NCBI GenBank assembly: GCA_963708735.1
Contig: CAVPTW010000004.1
Span: 1-64,000, forward strand
Direction: 5' to 3'
Source of the DNA: JAGPUQ01 sp963708735
Lineage (GTDB): Bacteria; Pseudomonadota; Gammaproteobacteria; Pseudomonadales; Porticoccaceae
Length of the DNA: 64,000 nt
In this document: positions 17,368-27,508 of the stretch, one piece after another
Layout: every line of letters begins with the position of its first letter
Numbering within the stretch: the stretch's first letter is position 1
Notes under the pieces: generated by a model
Told to the model about the DNA's origin: nothing
The model's input: the letters and a program-made list of their open reading frames with translations, nothing else
The model's database searches: none
Program-made: the position numbers and the translations under genes

Positions 17368-17698
17368 GCGCCGCGCCGCGCGGGCCGTGGGGCGACGACC
17401 GACTTGCGGTCCGGGAGGATCGCTTCAGGCGGGCGGGATATCGGGTGAGTCCAGTGGCGAGCCAGCGCGGCGTGGGTATTGATGGTCTGTACGGCGCCCA
17501 CACTTCGACTCCCTGTCATTGTCGAACGGTCTTTTTACCACAGCCACTGTGCATTCATGGCTACCGCGGAAAACACATTGCCTGGCTTGCGCCATCCTGA
17601 CGAATGTAGGTTCCGGCAATGGTACTCCGGAAGCGGTCAGCTCCCGGAGCTTTTTACCCGGGACTTTTTACCGGAGCCTCTTTACCCGGAACCGTGCG
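17368..17698. promoter_or_regulatory. Non-coding region upstream of the cas operon
   Basis: No convincing gene lies in these 331 bases between the cas3 stump and the membrane protein gene, which also reads on the minus strand. This is where the promoter of the original cas operon should be. A reliable -35/-10 pair could not be picked out. The left part is GC-rich; the right part contains four CTTTTTACC-like repeats. Confidence 0.5.
17531..17686. repeat. Four CTTTTTACC-like direct repeats
   Basis: CTTTTTACC occurs at 17531-17539, 17650-17658 and 17664-17672, and the variant CTCTTTACC at 17678-17686. The last three are exactly 14 bases apart and partly share CCCGG/CCGGAG flanks. They could be a regulator-binding cluster or the decayed edge of an element. 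They mark the outer border of the CRISPR-Cas region. Confidence 0.55.
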
Positions 17699-18010
17699 TC
17701 AGGCGGTGGCGGCCAACCGCTGGCGGATACGGTCCAGCCGCGTCAACAGATAGATCGCGCCCACGATATTGCCGACGATGAACAGTGCCACGGCCCAGGG
17801 CAGCGCCGCGCGCGCCGAGCCCTCGACGTAATAGATGATCCAGGACAGCAACAGACAGCCGAACACGAAGTCGAGGGTGACTACCAGCCCCCACGGCTCG
17901 CGCACCGCGGTAAGAAAGCCGGCAAATGTGGGATCGGCCAGGATGGCCCAGACGAAGACGGCGAGAAAAGCCAGAAGATAGAGAACGATGGTCGGTTTTG
18001 CTGAGCTCAT
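17699..18010 (-). CDS. Small three-helix membrane protein
   Basis: 103 residues from ATG 18010, with GGAG seven bases upstream. Three hydrophobic segments are visible: IVLYLLAFLAVFVWAILA, GLVVTLDFVFGCLLLSWIIYY and ALPWAVALFIVGNIVGAIYLL, followed by a basic tail (RLDRIRQRLAATA). It resembles small DUF1475/DUF2834-type inner-membrane proteins in size and layout, but I cannot assign the family firmly. Function unknown. It is on the same strand as the cas genes but lies upstream of them, separated by 331 bases. Confidence 0.75.
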   Translation of the reverse strand: MSSAKPTIVLYLLAFLAVFVWAILADPTFAGFLTAVREPWGLVVTLDFVFGCLLLSWIIYYVEGSARAALPWAVALFIVGNIVGAIYLLTRLDRIRQRLAATA

Positions 18011-18171
18011 GACAATCTCCAGGTTGTGATTATTGTGGGTAGGTTCGAGACGGCCGCCGCGCAGCGCCCGGGGTTGTTGTCGAGCGCGTGCTGTCGGGCG
18101 ATCCTGCTGTGTGATTGCGCAACAGAGCGCTCCCGAACGCCGTTCATGGTCGGCGGCGCTACCGGGCGCTG

Positions 18172-19011
18172 TCAAATGCCCTTGTCAGACTTGACCCGCA
18201 GCTTGGCGGTCTGCCGGGCCAGTGCCACCAGCGTGCCGCGGCTGTCCCACAACCAGCCGTCTTCATTCAGCGTACCTGCGGTAATCAGTTGGGTTTCGAA
18301 CTTGCATCGCAGTGGTCCCGGCGCCGGACGCGCGTGAATCTGCACCGATAAATCCAGAGTCGGAACCCAGCCCTCGGGCCCGTAAAGGGAGAAAGCCGGC
18401 GGCGGCATGGCATCGGAGAACAGCAACAGACCGAACAGATCGATGGGACCGCCGTCGGCGAAGTCGGTCCAGCCCAGCCAGCAGCCCGACCCGTCCGGCG
18501 TGCCCTCCAGTGCCTGCACGTTGGCGGGCGTCATGCGCTGGACAAGCTGTTTGCGCAGCGGGACGTTATCCGCAACAGGCGTGTCGATACAGGCGGCGAA
18601 ATCCGGCATCGCGGGAATGGGTACGGCGCAGTGATTCACGCCGCGGATGCGGTCGAGATCGGTATAGGTTCCGATCAACTGGATCATGGTTTCGCCGCCC
18701 TGGACCATACGCACCATGCCGGTTGAGGTGCCCTTCCCCACCCGCAGTACCTCGACCTCGCAGCGCACCGGACCGGACCCGGGGCGCGCCACATAGTAGG
18801 CGGTCACGGTCATGGGGTCGGGATGCGGCAGGGCCGCCGCCAATGCCCGCGCCCCGAGCGCCATGGCATAGCCGCCGTTGGGCGCCTGCCCGATGCTCCA
18901 GTCGGGGGAGAACTCCCCTTCCCAGGTGCGTTCGTCGATGCGCCGCACCTGGGTATCGCGTTCGAACTTGCTTATCGCCGTTGTTGCTGGATTCAATGAA
19001 TTGGTGGTCAC
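18172..19011 (-). CDS. TesB-like acyl-CoA thioesterase (double hotdog)
   Basis: 279 residues. The N-terminal half has WSIGQAPNGGYAMALGARAL and PHPDPMTVTAYYVARPGSGPVRCEVEVLRVGKGTSTGMV, the pattern of TesB/PaaI-like hotdog domains. The C-terminal half repeats the fold (LDLSVQIHARPAPGPLRCKFETQLI, EDGWLWDSRGTLVALARQTAKL). These proteins hydrolyse acyl-CoA thioesters. It starts with GTG at 19011. It is divergent from an enoyl-CoA hydratase gene 123 bases away, so the two may share regulation in fatty-acid metabolism. Confidence 0.85.
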   Translation of the reverse strand: MTTNSLNPATTAISKFERDTQVRRIDERTWEGEFSPDWSIGQAPNGGYAMALGARALAAALPHPDPMTVTAYYVARPGSGPVRCEVEVLRVGKGTSTGMVRMVQGGETMIQLIGTYTDLDRIRGVNHCAVPIPAMPDFAACIDTPVADNVPLRKQLVQRMTPANVQALEGTPDGSGCWLGWTDFADGGPIDLFGLLLFSDAMPPPAFSLYGPEGWVPTLDLSVQIHARPAPGPLRCKFETQLITAGTLNEDGWLWDSRGTLVALARQTAKLRVKSDKGI

Positions 19012-19134
19012 CTGTTGGTCTCTCGTTACGTCGACGCCGGCGCCATTATCCGGAAATCACGCCGCGGCGCGAGCCCGACCACGCATGGTTCACTGATTTC
19101 AATTAGACTCGAAAAAATCACCTGTGGAGCGGAC

Positions 19135-19944
19135 ATGGCCAGCATCGGAACCTACCCGGATATCAGCGTTGCGCTGGAGGATTTCGTCGCCACCATCACC
19201 ATCCGGCGGCCGCCTTTCAATTATTTCGACGTAACCCTGATCAATTCCATCGCCGACGCCTTCGCGGACCTGGACGCGATGCCGGAGTGCCGCGCACTGG
19301 TGCTCGCCGCCGAGGGCAAGGCGTTCTGCGCTGGCGCCGATTTTGCCGGTGGCGACCGCCTCGACAGGGACAATGCCGGCGCTGACGATTCCGCCTTCAA
19401 AAAACGGTCGGGCCGGCTGTATCAGGAAGCGGTCCGGCTGTTCCGCAACAAAAAGCCCGTGGTGTGCGCGGTGCAGGGTGCCGCCATCGGCGGTGGTCTG
19501 GGTCTGGCGCTGGTGGGCGATTTTCGCGTCACCTGTCCGGAAGCGCGTTTCAGTGCCAATTTTTCGCGCCTCGGCTTTCATCCGGGGTTTGGCCTCACCC
19601 ACACGTTGCCCGCGCTGATCGGTCAGCAGAAGGCGCATCTGATGTTCTACAGCGGCCGCCGCGTACCGGGCGATCAGGCCTGCGCCTGGGGACTCGCCGA
19701 CCTGCTGGTGACGCAGGATCAGGTGCTGGCGAGCGCGCAGGCTCTCGCCCGCGAGATCGCCGGCTCGGCGCCGCTCGCGGTGCAGTCGATCCGCGAAACC
19801 CTGCGCATGGGGCTCGCCGACCGGGTACAGGCCGCCACCGACCGCGAGCTGGGCGAGCAGCAATGGCTGCTCAAGACGGCCGATGCCAAAGAAGGCATCA
19901 AGGCCACTGCCGAGCGCCGTGAGCCCGATTTCAAAGGGAATTAG
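19135..19944 (+). CDS. Enoyl-CoA hydratase/isomerase family protein
   Basis: 269 residues with crotonase features: EGKAFCAGADFAG (oxyanion hole I), then KPVVCAVQGAAIGGGLGLALVGDFRVTCPEARFSANFSRLGFHPGFGLTHTLP (oxyanion hole II and active-site loop). The position usually holding the catalytic Glu of hydratases is in the FHPGFGLTHTLP stretch, which lacks a Glu, so a pure hydratase role is uncertain; an isomerase or other crotonase activity is possible. The ATG at 19135 has GGAG seven bases upstream. It is divergent from the thioesterase-like gene. Confidence 0.88.
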   Translation: MASIGTYPDISVALEDFVATITIRRPPFNYFDVTLINSIADAFADLDAMPECRALVLAAEGKAFCAGADFAGGDRLDRDNAGADDSAFKKRSGRLYQEAVRLFRNKKPVVCAVQGAAIGGGLGLALVGDFRVTCPEARFSANFSRLGFHPGFGLTHTLPALIGQQKAHLMFYSGRRVPGDQACAWGLADLLVTQDQVLASAQALAREIAGSAPLAVQSIRETLRMGLADRVQAATDRELGEQQWLLKTADAKEGIKATAERREPDFKGN

Positions 19945-20074
19945 CGACACGCTGAGCAACCGTCATGCTTGCGGAAGCAGACGCAACGCTTCGCCAGCGC
20001 AGGTTCCAGATCGCGCGCAACGGACCACAGGCTCCAGTACCACTGATATAAAGACTGATAAAAGGGAGTGCCCC

Positions 20075-21790
20075 ATGAACGATCGTAAATTTCCGGAAGC
20101 ACTGCGCCGCGCCGCGCTGGCACTCGCGCTCACCTCGGTACTCGCGAGCTGCGGCAAGGACACTCCGGCGCGCCATGGGCTGCTGGACGCCGAAGGCACC
20201 AGCGAGCCCTATCTGGTGCAGTATCTGGTGCCCGGCGCCGATTTTCTTGGCGTTCATGGACTTACCTTCGACCGCGACGACAACCTCTATGTGGGCAGTG
20301 TCATCGGCCAGGCCATCTACAGGGTGGACGTCAACACCGGCGAATCGGAGGTATTCGTGGGGCCGCCCGAGGGCATGGCCGACGATCTGGAATTCGGCCC
20401 CGACGGCACGCTCGTGTGGACGTCGATTCTCACCGGGAAGGTCCATGCGCGCCGTCCGGATGGGACTGTCGTTGTGCTCGCCGACAACCTGCCCGGTATC
20501 AATTCCGTTGCCTTCCGCAACGACGGGCGGCTGTTTGTCACCCAGGTGCTGTGGGGCGATGCCCTGTGGGAACTGGATCCCAAGGGCCACAGGGAACCGC
20601 GGCGGGTGCTGGCCGACATGGGGAGTCTTAACGGCTTCGATTTCGGCAAGGACGGCCTGCTCTACGGACCCCTGCTGTTCAAGGGCCAGGTGGTGAAGAT
20701 CGATGTGGACAGCGGCACATTGACCACGGTGGCCGCCGGCTTCCGGATTCCGGTGGCCGCGAATCTCGATAGCCACGACAACCTCTATGTGCCCGACACC
20801 GCGCTCGGTCGGGTGGTGCGCGTGGATATCCACAGCGGCGAGAAGACCCTGGTCGCCACCGTACCCACGGGCATCGACAATCTGGCGTTCGACTCCCGCG
20901 ACCAGCTCTACATTACCAACATGGTCGATAACACCATTCTCAAGATCAACACCCGCACCGGCGCGGCGCACACCGTCGTGAAGAGCGCGCTCGCGGTGCC
21001 CGGCGGGCTGGACGTGCGGGTCGAAAACGGCGTCGATCAGATCTATCTGGCGGACCTGTTTTCCTTCAAGAAAATCGCCGGCGACAGCGGCGCCGTGACC
21101 GAATTGAGGCGCGGCCTGCGCGACCGCATGGAAATGCCGATGACGGTCACCCTCCAGGGCAACCGCGCGGTGACCTCGAGCTGGTTCACCAACGCGGTCG
21201 AAGTCTTCAATCTGGCCACCAACGAATCCATCGCCACCTACCACGATCTCAAGCATCCGGTCGACGCCCTGGAGCTGGAGCCCGGCGTGCTGCTGATCGC
21301 CGAACAGGGCACCGGGCGCCTGCTGCGGGTGTCGGGCGAGCACGGTGCCAAGCGCAAAACCATCGCCGAAGATCTGCCCGGCATGGCCGCCCTGCGTCCG
21401 GTACCGGGCGACAAGGAAGGCAAGCCGATCACCCGCGTCTATCTGACCGACACCTTGAACGGGCAACTGCTGCGCCTGAATTCGGATAACGGCAAGCGCA
21501 AGGTGATCGCCGAAGGACTGGATCGACCCGAGGGCTTCGCCGTGGCACCCGATGGCACCATCGTGCTCGCCGAGGTCGGTCGGCAGCGCCTGGTGCGGAT
21601 CGATCCGAAAAACGGCAAGGTCACCGAGATCGCGCGCAACCTCGCCATCGGCTATCCGGCCGCCGAAGGCATGCCGCCCGGCTATGTGCTCACCGGCGTG
21701 GGTGTATCGCCGAGCGGCGCCATCTATGTTGCGGCGGATCGCGCCACGGCGCTCTACAAAATCACGCCACAGAGTGCCGCCGGGCATTGA
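20075..21790 (+). CDS. NHL/SMP-30-type beta-propeller lipoprotein
   Basis: 571 residues with a signal peptide ending in lipobox LASC (about residues 23-26), so the protein is probably lipid-anchored. The remainder is a run of propeller blades with the recurring pattern fDrdDNLYVGsvigqaIYRVDvntGe, such as LDSHDNLYVPDTALGRVVRVDIHSGE and FDSRDQLYITNMVDNTILKIN. Such proteins include lactonases, esterases and binding scaffolds; no catalytic site could be picked out. GGGAG precedes the ATG. A second, cytoplasmic-looking propeller gene is at 44864. The role is unknown; lactone or ester hydrolysis is one possibility. Confidence 0.85.
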   Translation: MNDRKFPEALRRAALALALTSVLASCGKDTPARHGLLDAEGTSEPYLVQYLVPGADFLGVHGLTFDRDDNLYVGSVIGQAIYRVDVNTGESEVFVGPPEGMADDLEFGPDGTLVWTSILTGKVHARRPDGTVVVLADNLPGINSVAFRNDGRLFVTQVLWGDALWELDPKGHREPRRVLADMGSLNGFDFGKDGLLYGPLLFKGQVVKIDVDSGTLTTVAAGFRIPVAANLDSHDNLYVPDTALGRVVRVDIHSGEKTLVATVPTGIDNLAFDSRDQLYITNMVDNTILKINTRTGAAHTVVKSALAVPGGLDVRVENGVDQIYLADLFSFKKIAGDSGAVTELRRGLRDRMEMPMTVTLQGNRAVTSSWFTNAVEVFNLATNESIATYHDLKHPVDALELEPGVLLIAEQGTGRLLRVSGEHGAKRKTIAEDLPGMAALRPVPGDKEGKPITRVYLTDTLNGQLLRLNSDNGKRKVIAEGLDRPEGFAVAPDGTIVLAEVGRQRLVRIDPKNGKVTEIARNLAIGYPAAEGMPPGYVLTGVGVSPSGAIYVAADRATALYKITPQSAAGH

Positions 21791-21863
21791 TGGCTGAGCG
21801 GGCGTGAAGCCCGCCATGCGTCGCCCAATCTGACCACCGCCGCCGCAACCCGGGAACCACATC

Positions 21864-22607
21864 ATGTCCGACGAAGCCCGCATCGCCCTGCTCATCGACG
21901 CCGACAACTGCCCAGCGGGCAAGATCGAGGTGATCCTCGACGAACTGGCCAAATACGGCGTGCCCAATGTGCGCCGCGCCTACGGCAACTGGAAGAGCAA
22001 CAATCTCAAGGGCTGGGAAGACGTGCTGCACGACTACGCGATCCAACCGATCCAGCAGTTTGCCTACACCAAGGGCAAGAACGCCACCGACAGCGCCATG
22101 ATCATCGATGCCATGGACCTGCTGTACACCCAGAAGCTCGACGCCTTTTGCCTGGCCTCCTCCGATTCCGACTTCACGCCGCTGGTGATGCGCATCCGCG
22201 CCAACGGGCTCAAGGTCTACGGCTTTGGCGAAAAGAAAACGCCGACGCCGTTCGTCAACGCCTGCTCCAAATTTCTTTATCTGGAAAACCTCGGTACGCT
22301 TTCCCAGGTCAACGAGGAAACCACGGCGAGTCCACAGAAGAAATCTGCCAAGGAACTCAAGAGCGACCCCAAGCTGGTCGGCCTGCTGCGCAATGCCGTC
22401 GAAGCCTGCATGCTCGAAGATGGCTGGTCGAGCCTGGCGCTGGTCGGCTCGCACATCTCCAACCAGGCGTCTTTCGATCCGCGCAACTTCGGCTACCGGA
22501 AACTCGGTGACCTTATCGAGGCGACCGGCCTGTTTGAATTCGAGCGCCGCGGCACACACCTGTTCTTGCGCGACAAACGCGCGGCCAGGAAGCCGGTGAC
22601 TTCGTAG
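21864..22607 (+). CDS. NYN-domain protein with C-terminal OST-HTH/LOTUS domain
   Basis: 247 residues. The N-terminal NYN (PIN-like RNase) domain has IALLIDADNCPAGKI, KNATDSAMIIDAMDLLY and FCLASSDSDFTPLVMRIRANGLKVYGFGEKKTP; the aspartates in DADN, TDSAM and SDSDF form the metal site. The C-terminal part (KLVGLLRNAVEACMLEDGWSSLALVGSHISN...FGYRKLGDLIEATGLFEFER) is an OST-HTH/LOTUS RNA-binding domain. Members are thought to act on RNA, but targets are not known. It follows the propeller gene by 73 bases on the same strand. Confidence 0.9.
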   Translation: MSDEARIALLIDADNCPAGKIEVILDELAKYGVPNVRRAYGNWKSNNLKGWEDVLHDYAIQPIQQFAYTKGKNATDSAMIIDAMDLLYTQKLDAFCLASSDSDFTPLVMRIRANGLKVYGFGEKKTPTPFVNACSKFLYLENLGTLSQVNEETTASPQKKSAKELKSDPKLVGLLRNAVEACMLEDGWSSLALVGSHISNQASFDPRNFGYRKLGDLIEATGLFEFERRGTHLFLRDKRAARKPVTS

Positions 22608-22721
22608 TTCCGACAGAACACCAGCGACCTGCAAGATCGGACGGCCCCGCCGCTTCTCGATTCGACCGCGACAGACCGGACATCGGCAGGGAATCCGATC
22701 AAGCCCGGTCGCAGAATCCGC

Positions 22722-23408
22722 TCACCAACCGAACACCTGCTTGATGAAGGGCACCGTAAGCTGGCGCTGATGCGCGAGCGCCGCGTGATCGAGGCGATCC
22801 AGACAATCCATCAGGCTTGCCAGATCGCGCGGCGCGCGGTGCAGCAGGTAGCGACCGGCATCCGGCCCCAGGGACAAGCCGAGACGCGCGGCGCGGAAGC
22901 GGAGAATTTCCAGACAGTGCGCGTCGTCGTACTCCGCCAGACCGAATCCATATCCGGCGATGAGGCGGGAACGCAGATCGGGCAATCGCAACGGCAGTTC
23001 GCGCGGGGGCATCCGCGCCGTCGTCAACAGGCGCCCGCCGCGCTCCAGCAAGCGGTTGTGGAGGGCGAACAGCGCCAGGTCCCAGTCGTCCCTGCCGGCG
23101 ACAGCATCCAGCTCGTCCAGCGCCAGCAGGTTGAGGTTATCGAGATCGGCGAGCACCTGTTCGGGAACACAGTCGCGCAAGGCGCCCAGCGGTAGATAAA
23201 GCGCGTGGGGATAATACCGGCAACTGGCGCGCGCCAGATGGCTCTTGCCGGTTCCCGGACCACCCCAGAGGCAGACCAGGGTGCCCGGCAGGAACCGATC
23301 GCGCAGCAGCGCGAGCGCCTGGCCGGCGACCGACTCGGGTGCGGCGAGGAAATTCCCGAAACCGGCATCGTCGCGCAAGGTCACCGGCAGCGCGAGCTGA
23401 CGAGACAA
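22722..23408 (-). CDS. hda: DnaA regulatory inactivator Hda
   Basis: 228 residues, AAA+ fold, with the DnaA-like segment FGNFLAAPESVAGQAL, Walker A GGPGTGKS at 49-56, Walker B LLALDELDAV and a sensor region LLTTARMPPRELPLRLPDLRSRL (ARMPP is typical of Hda). The N-terminus RQLALPVTL is a clamp-binding motif (QLxLP), by which Hda docks on DnaN. Hda promotes hydrolysis of DnaA-ATP after initiation. The gene follows the DUF2066 gene with no spacing; both read on the minus strand. Confidence 0.96.
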   Translation of the reverse strand: MSRQLALPVTLRDDAGFGNFLAAPESVAGQALALLRDRFLPGTLVCLWGGPGTGKSHLARASCRYYPHALYLPLGALRDCVPEQVLADLDNLNLLALDELDAVAGRDDWDLALFALHNRLLERGGRLLTTARMPPRELPLRLPDLRSRLIAGYGFGLAEYDDAHCLEILRFRAARLGLSLGPDAGRYLLHRAPRDLASLMDCLDRLDHAALAHQRQLTVPFIKQVFGW

Positions 23409-24599
23409 TCAGGGCTCCCGCCAGAGATAGTGGCGTTCGGCGGGGGGTTTCGCCGCGGGTTCGGCGGGGGGAATCACCGCGGTTTGGGGGGTGGTTTCCG
23501 CTGTGGAGCTGGCCGCAGAATCGACGCTGGAAGCCACAGGCTCGGGCTGAACCTCAGGCGCGGCCGCGACGGCCGGAGCGATGGCGCCAAACCGCGGATT
23601 GCTGTCGAGTGCCGCCCAGAGGAGATTCGGATCGCTGTCCAGATGCAGCGCAAGGTTCAGTCGCCCCGCCGCCATCGCGGTCACCTCTACCCCCCGCACA
23701 AACTCCATGGCCTTCAGCGTATCCAGCACAGCGCGATAGGCGCCGTAACTGTGGACATCCTCGATCACCAGGGTCTGCGGCGCGGAACCGGTCTGGGGCA
23801 GATAGGCAAGTCGCGCGGCCAGTTGGTCCACGGCATCGCCGACGCTCGCCTCGACCCAATGCGCCAGGGAATCCGCGGTGGAAGCGCCGGCGAGCAGGGC
23901 GCCGCCACCCCCCATCCGCCAGCGGCCCCCCTGGGAATCGCCGCCGGCAGCAGGATCGAGCGCAAGCCAGTGGCTCGCACCGTAGCGGTGTGCCACCGCC
24001 TCGATCCGATCCGCGGCGAAGACCGCGTCGGTCGCACCGATCGCCTGGCGATCCTGGAGATCCCACAAAGGTTCGAGCAGCGGAACTCCGCGCTCCGCCA
24101 GCGCGCGACGGGCGACCTCGATCACTGCGGCGCGCTCGCCTTCATCACCGCTCGCCAGCAACAAAAGCTGTGGCCGCTGCGCGGGCCAGAGCGGCACGCG
24201 CAGTCTCCGCAATGCCGCATCCACCGAGGTGGCGGCAAATTTGACCTGCAACAGAAAGTTCGGTTTATCGGCAACTTCGAGTTCCGGTCCCGGTCCCGAT
24301 CCCGATTGTGAGCCAGAGCCCGGCGCCTGCACATAGTTGTAGCGCTCGACCAGCTGCGGCGCCGTCGTCACCAGTTCGGCAACGCCGGCATCACCCAGCA
24401 CCGCGCGCTGCCCGGTCAGCTTCACAACAACCTGACCCAGGCCCACGCGAAAACCCCGTTCCCGTTCAGTATCGCTCTGATCGGCCACCGGCACGGTGGC
24501 GACCAGCAGGTCCTCCACCGTTGTGGCATCCGCCACGCGCGGCGTGAGAACAGGCAAAAGCGCGAAGAATAGAGCGTAAATATGTCTGATTTTCATCAC
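23409..24599 (-). CDS. DUF2066 domain-containing exported protein
   Basis: 396 residues with a signal peptide (MMKIRHIYALFFALLPVLTPRVADA). The DUF2066 region follows: VEDLLVATVPVADQSDTERERGFRVGLGQVVVKLTGQRAVLGDAGVAELVTTAPQLVERYNYV. A C-terminal low-complexity Pro/Ala tail ends with the conserved HYLWREP. Function unknown. The adjacency DUF2066-hda next to purM is common in gammaproteobacteria and supports the assignment. It abuts hda and is divergent from purM. Confidence 0.88.
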   Translation of the reverse strand: MMKIRHIYALFFALLPVLTPRVADATTVEDLLVATVPVADQSDTERERGFRVGLGQVVVKLTGQRAVLGDAGVAELVTTAPQLVERYNYVQAPGSGSQSGSGPGPELEVADKPNFLLQVKFAATSVDAALRRLRVPLWPAQRPQLLLLASGDEGERAAVIEVARRALAERGVPLLEPLWDLQDRQAIGATDAVFAADRIEAVAHRYGASHWLALDPAAGGDSQGGRWRMGGGGALLAGASTADSLAHWVEASVGDAVDQLAARLAYLPQTGSAPQTLVIEDVHSYGAYRAVLDTLKAMEFVRGVEVTAMAAGRLNLALHLDSDPNLLWAALDSNPRFGAIAPAVAAAPEVQPEPVASSVDSAASSTAETTPQTAVIPPAEPAAKPPAERHYLWREP

Positions 24600-24727
24600 T
24601 GCATTCTAACAGCATGAGGGCATAGGGCTGTCTGCATGATCCGCAAGGGCCGCAACCCTGCAAGCTCCGCCCTGACTTTACCCACGCAGCGAGCTAAAAT
24701 GCCGCTCGTTTACGGGAATACGCACCC

Positions 24728-25804
<1,077 letters not shown>

Positions 25805-25835
25805 ACGTTTTTTTGCTGGAGTCGTCCAAGCTGAC

Positions 25836-26576
25836 ATGACCAAACCCCGTCTCCGCGCATTTCATTACCGCCCATTGCTCGCGACCGCGCTGCTTTTGCT
25901 GGCGCTGAACGCTCAGGGCGAGACTGCGCTTGCGCCCTATACGGCGACCTACAAGGCCAGCTTCAACGGTATTCCGGTGGTCATCACGCAGACCCTGGCA
26001 ACGATCCCGACGGGCTATCGTGTCGTAACCGCCGCGGCCAATGCCCTCGGCGAAATTCGCGAGCAGGAAGACTTTCACGTCACTGACGGCGCCATACTGG
26101 TCGATGAATACCGGCATCAACGCAGCCTGCTGGGCAGCACGCGCAATGAGCAATTGTCCGTTGATCGCAGCCAGGGCGTCGCACACTACCAGCGCGACGG
26201 CAATCCGCGCGACATCCCGCTGCAATCCGGCTATCTCGGACCGATCAGCTATCAGGTCCAGCTACGCCGTGACCTGATCGCCGGCAAAACCCGTTTCGAG
26301 TACCAGGTGATGGATCGCGGCAAGGTCAAGCAGTATGCCTTCCAGAGCGAGGGAACCGACACTATCCACACCGTCACCGGCGACGTGGAGGCGGTGCGTG
26401 TGCGCCGGGTGCGCGACGACAATGTGCGGCAGACGATCTTCTGGATGGCGCCCACTCTTGGCTACCAGCTGGTGAAACTGCGCCAGGAGGAAGGCGGAGA
26501 CAGCTACGAATTGCTGCTCACCGAGTTGACCGTCCCGCCCATAGCCGCCGCCAAAACTGCACCGGTGATCCAATGA
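25836..26576 (+). CDS. DUF3108 domain-containing exported protein
   Basis: 246 residues from ATG 25836. A signal peptide (RPLLATALLLLALNAQGE) precedes APYTATYKASFNGIPVVITQTLATIPTGYRVVTAAANALGEIREQEDF and PLQSGYLGPISYQVQLRRDLIAG, matching DUF3108 periplasmic proteins of unknown function. In many gammaproteobacteria this gene comes after purM-purN. It overlaps the DUF3014 gene by four bases, so the two are translated together. Confidence 0.88.
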   Translation: MTKPRLRAFHYRPLLATALLLLALNAQGETALAPYTATYKASFNGIPVVITQTLATIPTGYRVVTAAANALGEIREQEDFHVTDGAILVDEYRHQRSLLGSTRNEQLSVDRSQGVAHYQRDGNPRDIPLQSGYLGPISYQVQLRRDLIAGKTRFEYQVMDRGKVKQYAFQSEGTDTIHTVTGDVEAVRVRRVRDDNVRQTIFWMAPTLGYQLVKLRQEEGGDSYELLLTELTVPPIAAAKTAPVIQ

Positions 26577-27484
26577 CCGAGCGCTTCGAACCCAGCCGTA
26601 AGCCGCCCGGTGTGACCCGGGTGCTACCGGTGCTGGCGGTATTGATAGGTCTGGGCATCGGCGCGTACTTCCTGTTTTTCGGCACCCCCACGCCACCCCC
26701 GACTCCACCGGGAGAAACGCCACAGCCAGCCCCCGCACCCGCTGTGACGCCAACGACCGATGCCACGCCCGGAGTGCCCGATGCTGGAGCAACGGCACAA
26801 TCGACGCCGGCACACATCCCGGACGCGCCGGCACTTCAGACGGCCCTGCCCAGCGTGGAGGAGAGCGACACCGAGGTGAGGGAACATCTGCGCGCGCTGC
26901 TCGGTGATGGCCCTCTGGCGGCCTGGCTCAAGCAGGACAGTCTGCTGCAGCGCATCGCTGTGCTGATTGCCGGTATTGCCCGGGGCGAATTCGCGCTGGA
27001 AACGCTGTTTCTGGAACCGCCGGCCGGAGGCTTTCAGGTGGACGTGCGCGACGGCCACACCTATGTAAGCCCGCGCAACTACGCCCGTTACAACACCATG
27101 GTCGGACTCATCGATGGCGTGGATGTGACTGCCCTGACGGAATTTTTCCAGCGCTACCGCCCCTTGCTCCAGGCAGCCTACGGCGAGCTCGGCCAACCGC
27201 CGGAGCAACTGGATACAGCGCTGCTCGGTGCCATCGATCACCTGCTGGGGACTCCGGAGCTCGCCGAGCCGCCGGCGCTGGCGCACGAATCCGTGGCCTA
27301 TACCTACGCGGATCCCGGACTGGAACAACTGTCGGCGGCGCGCAAACAGCTGCTGCGCATGGGGCCCGTGCATACCCGCACCCTGAAGGCCAAACTCAAG
27401 GCCTTGCGCGCGGCACTCCTGGCGACCCCGCCTGGCGCTGCGGCAGTTCCGGCGGCAGCAGAGCACTCGCCAGCTCCCAACTGA
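26573..27484 (+). CDS. DUF3014 domain-containing membrane protein
   Basis: 303 residues: one N-terminal transmembrane helix (VLPVLAVLIGLGIGAYFLFF), a long Pro/Ala/Thr-rich linker to about residue 75, then a helical DUF3014 domain (EVREHLRALLGDGPLAAWLKQDSLLQRIAVLIAGIARGE...YNTMVGLIDGVDVTALTEFFQRYRPLLQAAYGELG). The protein is anchored in the inner membrane with its domain probably in the periplasm. Function unknown. It ends 24 bases from the convergent dcd gene. Confidence 0.88.
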   Translation: MTERFEPSRKPPGVTRVLPVLAVLIGLGIGAYFLFFGTPTPPPTPPGETPQPAPAPAVTPTTDATPGVPDAGATAQSTPAHIPDAPALQTALPSVEESDTEVREHLRALLGDGPLAAWLKQDSLLQRIAVLIAGIARGEFALETLFLEPPAGGFQVDVRDGHTYVSPRNYARYNTMVGLIDGVDVTALTEFFQRYRPLLQAAYGELGQPPEQLDTALLGAIDHLLGTPELAEPPALAHESVAYTYADPGLEQLSAARKQLLRMGPVHTRTLKAKLKALRAALLATPPGAAAVPAAAEHSPAPN

Positions 27485-27508
27485 GCAAGCCCGACAGGCT
27501 GCGGACGC

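Noticed and set aside
17222..17503. An overlapping minus-strand frame next to the cas3 stump
   Set aside because: Different frame, no Cas3-like motifs; the stump at 17092-17367 has them.
18026..18351. Short plus-strand frames between the membrane protein and thioesterase genes
   Set aside because: No ribosome site or family resemblance; they overlap the thioesterase gene.
19931..21967. A 678-codon minus-strand frame over the propeller lipoprotein
   Set aside because: Antisense shadow; the plus strand has signal peptide, lipobox and propeller repeats.
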